Below are positions 6,797 to 9,591 of a stretch of 9,591 bases of DNA, in pieces; within the stretch, counting starts at the first letter, position 1, and every line of letters starts with the position of its first letter. A program made the position numbers and the translations under genes. Under the pieces are notes generated by a model. The model ran no database searches. It saw only the letters and a list, made by a program, of their open reading frames with translations, and was not told where the DNA came from. The DNA is from Chloroflexota bacterium (GTDB lineage Bacteria; Chloroflexota; Limnocylindria; Limnocylindrales; CSP1-4), in contig VBHW01000058.1 of the NCBI GenBank assembly GCA_005881055.1, forward strand, positions 1-9,591. Direction: 5' to 3'.

Positions 6797-9115
6797 TCAC
6801 TTCGGCAGGCCGCAATGCTGGGCGACCGTGTCGAGCAGGGCCTTGGTGGCGAACGGCTTCGTGATGTAGTCGGTGCAGCCGGCCATCTTGCCGCGCACCT
6901 TGTCGAAGAAGCCGTCCTTGCCGGAGAGCATCACGACGGGAACCGCCTTCGTCTTCGACCTCGAGCGGACGGTCCGGCAGAGCTTGTAGCCGTCCATGCC
7001 GGGCATCGTGATGTCGAGGAGGATGAGGTCGGGCCGGACGTCGTCGAGCTTGCGGAGGGCGTCGAGGCCATCGACCGCCGTGACGACGTGGTAGCCCTCG
7101 GCCTCGAGACCGACGGACACGGCCTTGCGGATAGTCGGGCTGTCGTCGACGACCATGACGACGCGCTCGGTGCCCGGCGGCTGGTCGTCGACCGGCGGGA
7201 GCAGCGTCCAACCCGCCTCGACCGCCAGAGGGGTGACCTTCGGACGAACCGCCATCGTTGCGGCCTCGTCGGGTGCGGGCTGCGATTCCCCGGTGGCGGG
7301 GCGATCCGGAGCCGGCACGGCGGCCGGCGACGGTGCGACGGCCGGCGACGATCCAACGGCCTGTGCCGCCTCGTCGATCGGCTCGACGTAAGGCTCCGCC
7401 GCGGGCGGCTGGGCCTGCGGAAGGAGGGCGTCGGGACTGGCGACGCCCGTCACCGCGCTGCGCGGCGCAACGCGGCGTCCTGGGGGCGGGACATCGGGCA
7501 GGGCAAGGGGCAGCGGCGGCGCCGCGGGCTCAGCGGCGACTGCCTTTGCTGTGATCGGTTCGGCCGCGGCTTCCGCGATGACCGGCTCCACCCTGGCCGG
7601 CGGCTCGACCCTGGCGGGCGGCTCGACCCTGGCGGGCGGCTCGACCCTCGCGGCCGGCGCGATCCTGGGCGGCTCGGGCGCCGCCGAACGGCGCGCCCCC
7701 TGCGAGACGACGATCGTGATCGGCTGGCGTGGCTTGACGAGGTCGACTTCGGGCCATTCGATCGTCGAGCGGTCGACCGTGCCCGGCGTCGAGGATCGCG
7801 GCGCTGGCTTTGCCTCGGGTGCCGTTGGCGATGGAACGGGCGCGATCGGCGCCGTCCCGGGGTTCCGAGCGGGCTGGGTCGGTGCCTCGACGTCGGCGGC
7901 CGCCTGCGCGACTGGCGCCTTCGCGGACTCAACCGCGGCTTTGGCCTCGAGGACAGCAGCCACCTCAGCCTCGGCCTCGGCCAGGGCGGCGGCCTCGGCG
8001 GCGACCTGCGCTTCCGCCTCGGCGGCAGCCGCGGCCTCGATCGAGATCGTCCGGCTCTCGGGCGCCACGGCGTCGACGGCCGGCGTCGTACTCTTCGGCG
8101 GTTCGGCCTTCGGCTCGGCGACGTCCCGCACCGGAGCCTTCGAGGACTCCACCATCGGAGACTCGATCCTCGCCTGCTCGACCCTCCCCTGCTCGGCCTT
8201 CGGCGGTTCGGCCTTCGGCTGACCGACCTTGGGCTGCTCGAGCCTCGTTTCCTCGCTCTTGGGCTGCTCGGCCTTTGTCGTCTCGGCCTTGGGCGGCACG
8301 GGCTTGGCCGGTTCAGCCCTTGGCTTCTCAGCCGGAGGAGCCGGTGCCTCGGAAGCCTCGACAGAAGCCTCGTCGAGGGCCGCCTCGACCTCGATCTCAC
8401 GGCGCGACCGCACGGCGGCGAGCGTCTCCTGCAGGCGCTCGCTGTCGGGGCTCACCGCCAGCGCACGCTCGAGTGCGGCCAGGCGCGCATTGTCGTCGGG
8501 CGCCAGCTGGGCGAGGAGGGCCCAGGCCTGCTCGTTGGCCGGGTTCAGCTCGGACGCTTCGGTGAGGTACTCGGTCGCGAGGGGGCGGTCGCCGGCCATC
8601 GCCGCCTCCATGCCCTCGTGCAGGAGGAGTCGTTCGAGCGTCGTCGTCGCGAGCGGGTGGCGTGGGTCGAGCCCGAGCACCTTGCGCAGGTGACCCATCG
8701 CGGCGCGAGGCGATCCCGCGACGGAGGCGAGCCACAGCCAGCCGCGGTCATAGGTCGGGTCGACCGCGCAGCACTCCTCGAGCAGCGTCCGTGCCCGCGC
8801 GTCGTCGCCGGCTTCCGCGGCGGCGATCCCGAGGCGGAGCAGCATCGTCTTCAGCGACTCGATGACCTCGGAGCGAGCGGGATTCAGCTGCCAGGCGCGG
8901 CGGAGGTGGTCGAGCGCCTCCTCCTGGCCGCGCGCAACGGACGCGAGCCAGACGTGGGCCAGCTCGTTGTCCGGGTCGACCGAGGTGAGCTCGAGGAGGA
9001 GCCGGCGCGCACGATCCTTGTCCCCGGCCTTCGCGGCGATCATGCCCCGTTCGAGCAGGTCGGTGGCGGCCGCGCGTGCGTCGGTCGTGCCGAATACCTC
9101 CGAATCGGTCGTCAC
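6797..9115 (-). CDS. TPR array fused through a long low-complexity linker to a PilG-like response regulator receiver
   Basis: A 772-residue protein with a GTG start. Residues 24-239 form three successive units of about 72 residues, each with two TPR-like helix pairs (LTSVDPDNELAHVWLASVA, CCAVDPTYDRGWLWLASVA, ASELNPANEQAWALLAQLA). Residues 240-650 are low complexity: a Lys-Ala-Glu-Gln-Pro-Lys rich stretch (about 262-340), an Ala/Glu helical stretch (360-400), and four VEPPAR-type repeats (about 489-511). Residues 651-770 are a complete receiver with acidic pair D657/D658, phospho-acceptor D701, S731 and K753. Its SGKDGFFDKVRGKMAG and DYITKPF blocks resemble PilG of the Pseudomonas Pil-Chp system, which promotes pilus extension. 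The TPR part is probably a docking platform, and the linker a flexible tether. It is the first gene of the cluster. No strong ribosome site precedes the GTG (a weak GGAG lies about 13 nt upstream), but the first TPR helix begins only about a dozen residues in, so a much later start is unlikely. Confidence 0.88.
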   Translation of the reverse strand: MTTDSEVFGTTDARAAATDLLERGMIAAKAGDKDRARRLLLELTSVDPDNELAHVWLASVARGQEEALDHLRRAWQLNPARSEVIESLKTMLLRLGIAAAEAGDDARARTLLEECCAVDPTYDRGWLWLASVAGSPRAAMGHLRKVLGLDPRHPLATTTLERLLLHEGMEAAMAGDRPLATEYLTEASELNPANEQAWALLAQLAPDDNARLAALERALAVSPDSERLQETLAAVRSRREIEVEAALDEASVEASEAPAPPAEKPRAEPAKPVPPKAETTKAEQPKSEETRLEQPKVGQPKAEPPKAEQGRVEQARIESPMVESSKAPVRDVAEPKAEPPKSTTPAVDAVAPESRTISIEAAAAAEAEAQVAAEAAALAEAEAEVAAVLEAKAAVESAKAPVAQAAADVEAPTQPARNPGTAPIAPVPSPTAPEAKPAPRSSTPGTVDRSTIEWPEVDLVKPRQPITIVVSQGARRSAAPEPPRIAPAARVEPPARVEPPARVEPPARVEPVIAEAAAEPITAKAVAAEPAAPPLPLALPDVPPPGRRVAPRSAVTGVASPDALLPQAQPPAAEPYVEPIDEAAQAVGSSPAVAPSPAAVPAPDRPATGESQPAPDEAATMAVRPKVTPLAVEAGWTLLPPVDDQPPGTERVVMVVDDSPTIRKAVSVGLEAEGYHVVTAVDGLDALRKLDDVRPDLILLDITMPGMDGYKLCRTVRSRSKTKAVPVVMLSGKDGFFDKVRGKMAGCTDYITKPFATKALLDTVAQHCGLPK
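7583..7654 (-). repeat. Four tandem 18-bp units encoding V-E-P-P-A-R
   Basis: Four adjacent 18-bp units lie at 7583-7600, 7601-7618, 7619-7636 and 7637-7654. On the plus strand the two middle units are identical (CGGCTCGACCCTGGCGGG), and the outer two differ at one to three bases. On the coding strand they encode repeated PPARVE in the linker of the TPR-PilG protein. The near-identity at DNA level suggests recent slippage or duplication, and copy number may vary between strains. The repeat length keeps the reading frame. Confidence 0.85.
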
Positions 9116-9163
9116 GAGTGGGGTCTCGCTCCGTGATATCCAGGACGGGCCGGGCGGGCGGGG

Positions 9164-9209
9164 TTCGCAACGTCCAACGCGAATGTCCTATCGCGCTGTC
9201 ATGTTCGCG
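9164..9209. promoter_or_regulatory. Alternating TTCGC / GCGAA boxes upstream of the chemosensory operon
   Basis: The 152-nt gap between the thioesterase stop and the GTG of the TPR-PilG gene is the natural place for the operon promoter. It contains TTCGC at 9164-9168, CGCGAA at 9178-9183 and TTCGCG at 9204-9209. The first two form a 5-bp inverted repeat around a 10-nt spacer. The second and third form a 6-bp inverted repeat around 20 nt. This looks like an operator for a dimeric regulator, but short palindromes arise easily in GC-rich DNA. I found no convincing -35/-10 pair. A small hairpin (CGCAC, loop GCG, GTGCG at 9208-9220) overlaps the third box and lacks a T-tract. Confidence 0.25.
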
Positions 9210-9267
9210 CACGCGGTGCGTCCGGCCACTGGCGCGTTAGTCCTGTCCGGGGTGGTCGCGAGTACTC

Positions 9268-9591
9268 CTACGCCCGGCGGAGCGGTCGTCCCTCGAAGGC
9301 CTCGATCCTCGCCGCAGCCTCCGGCGGGATGGGCTCCGGCGCGCCTCGGCCGTAGTCGTAATGGACGACGACGGACTCGCAGACGGCAACGAGGCGGGCC
9401 TTCCCGACGCGACTCTCGCGCGCCGTGATGCGGTGCTCCATCGACGCGCTCGTTCGGCCGATCCGCGTGATCCGCGTCTCCACGCTGAGCGTCTCGCCGT
9501 AGTACGCCGGCGACCGGTAGACCATCCGAGCCTCGGCGAGGATGAAGCTCAGCTCCCCGTGAACGCCGAGGCGGAATGGCTCTCCGAGGGC
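9268..9591 (-). CDS. Acyl-CoA thioesterase, hotdog fold (YbgC/FadM type), 5' end outside window
   Basis: This is a partial gene: 107 codons and a TAG stop are visible, and the open frame runs off the right edge of the window. The visible protein includes FRLGVHGELSFILAEARMVY, followed by YYGETLSVETRITRIGRTSA and a C-terminal PIPPEAAARIEAFEGRPL. The pattern 'aEar-Y--pa-yGe-l-vetrit-iGrtS' is typical of 4-hydroxybenzoyl-CoA thioesterase-like hotdog proteins, which hydrolyse acyl-CoA thioesters in the cytoplasm. The N-terminal strand that carries the catalytic Asp in YbgC-like enzymes is not in the window, so activity cannot be judged. An internal Met at 9525 could be mistaken for the start, but homology-like sequence continues upstream of it. 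The gene is separated from the chemosensory cluster by about 150 nt and is probably functionally unrelated. Substrate unknown. Confidence 0.8.
   Translation of the reverse strand, partial: ALGEPFRLGVHGELSFILAEARMVYRSPAYYGETLSVETRITRIGRTSASMEHRITARESRVGKARLVAVCESVVVHYDYGRGAPEPIPPEAAARIEAFEGRPLRRA

Noticed and set aside
4123..6864. A 913-codon plus-strand open frame opposite the kinase and CheW genes
   Set aside because: It is antisense to well-recognised domains, is Arg/Gly/Pro-rich without any family motif, and is expected from the lack of stop codons opposite GC-rich genes.
6554..9136. An 860-codon plus-strand open frame opposite the TPR-PilG gene
   Set aside because: Same reason: Arg/Gly/Leu-rich mirror of a real coding region, with apparent repeats that merely reflect the linker repeats on the other strand.

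Overview
The window is very GC-rich bacterial DNA. Every gene that can be supported lies on the minus strand, so it reads right to left. Five genes form a chemosensory cluster of the Pil-Chp type, the kind that controls type IV pili, twitching or surface responses. They are preceded by the end of an unrelated hotdog-fold thioesterase gene. The signature blocks of the two CheY-like domains match PilG and PilH, the receptor hairpin matches PilJ, and the kinase has the ChpA hybrid layout. The source is most likely an uncultured high-GC member of Chloroflexota. This rests on the W-L-A-S-V-A type of TPR repeat fused to signalling domains and is an inference, not a proof.

Layout in transcription order: 9591-9268, a 5'-truncated acyl-CoA thioesterase; 9267-9116, a gap with alternating TTCGC/GCGAA boxes; 9115-6797, a 772-residue fusion of an N-terminal TPR array, a roughly 400-residue low-complexity linker and a PilG-like receiver; 6717-6352, a stand-alone PilH-like receiver; 6347-5370, a PilI/CheW-like coupling protein with a long N-terminal extension carrying six PDL motifs; 5373-2561, a ChpA-like hybrid histidine kinase (two HPt domains, kinase core, CheW-like domain, receiver) that is broken by a frameshift near 3331; 2459-252, a PilJ-like methyl-accepting chemoreceptor with an extracytoplasmic sensor. 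Positions 251-1 hold no recognisable gene but contain several strong hairpins and a long-range inverted repeat.

The expected circuit is as follows. The receptor senses a signal outside the membrane and, through the CheW-like adaptor, controls autophosphorylation of the ChpA-like kinase. Phosphate passes to the PilG-like and PilH-like receivers and to the kinase's own receiver. The PilG-like output is physically joined to a TPR array that could dock it onto a pilus motor or another partner. No CheR or CheB (PilK/ChpB) gene is seen in the window. The cheW stop and chpA start overlap as ATGA, and the pilH stop lies 4 nt before the cheW start, so these three genes look translationally coupled.

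The most notable points are the TPR-PilG fusion with its three 72-residue repeats, the PDL repeats in the coupling protein, the frameshift inside the kinase, a lone cysteine pair in the receptor sensor, and the unexplained inverted-repeat/hairpin segment at the left end.
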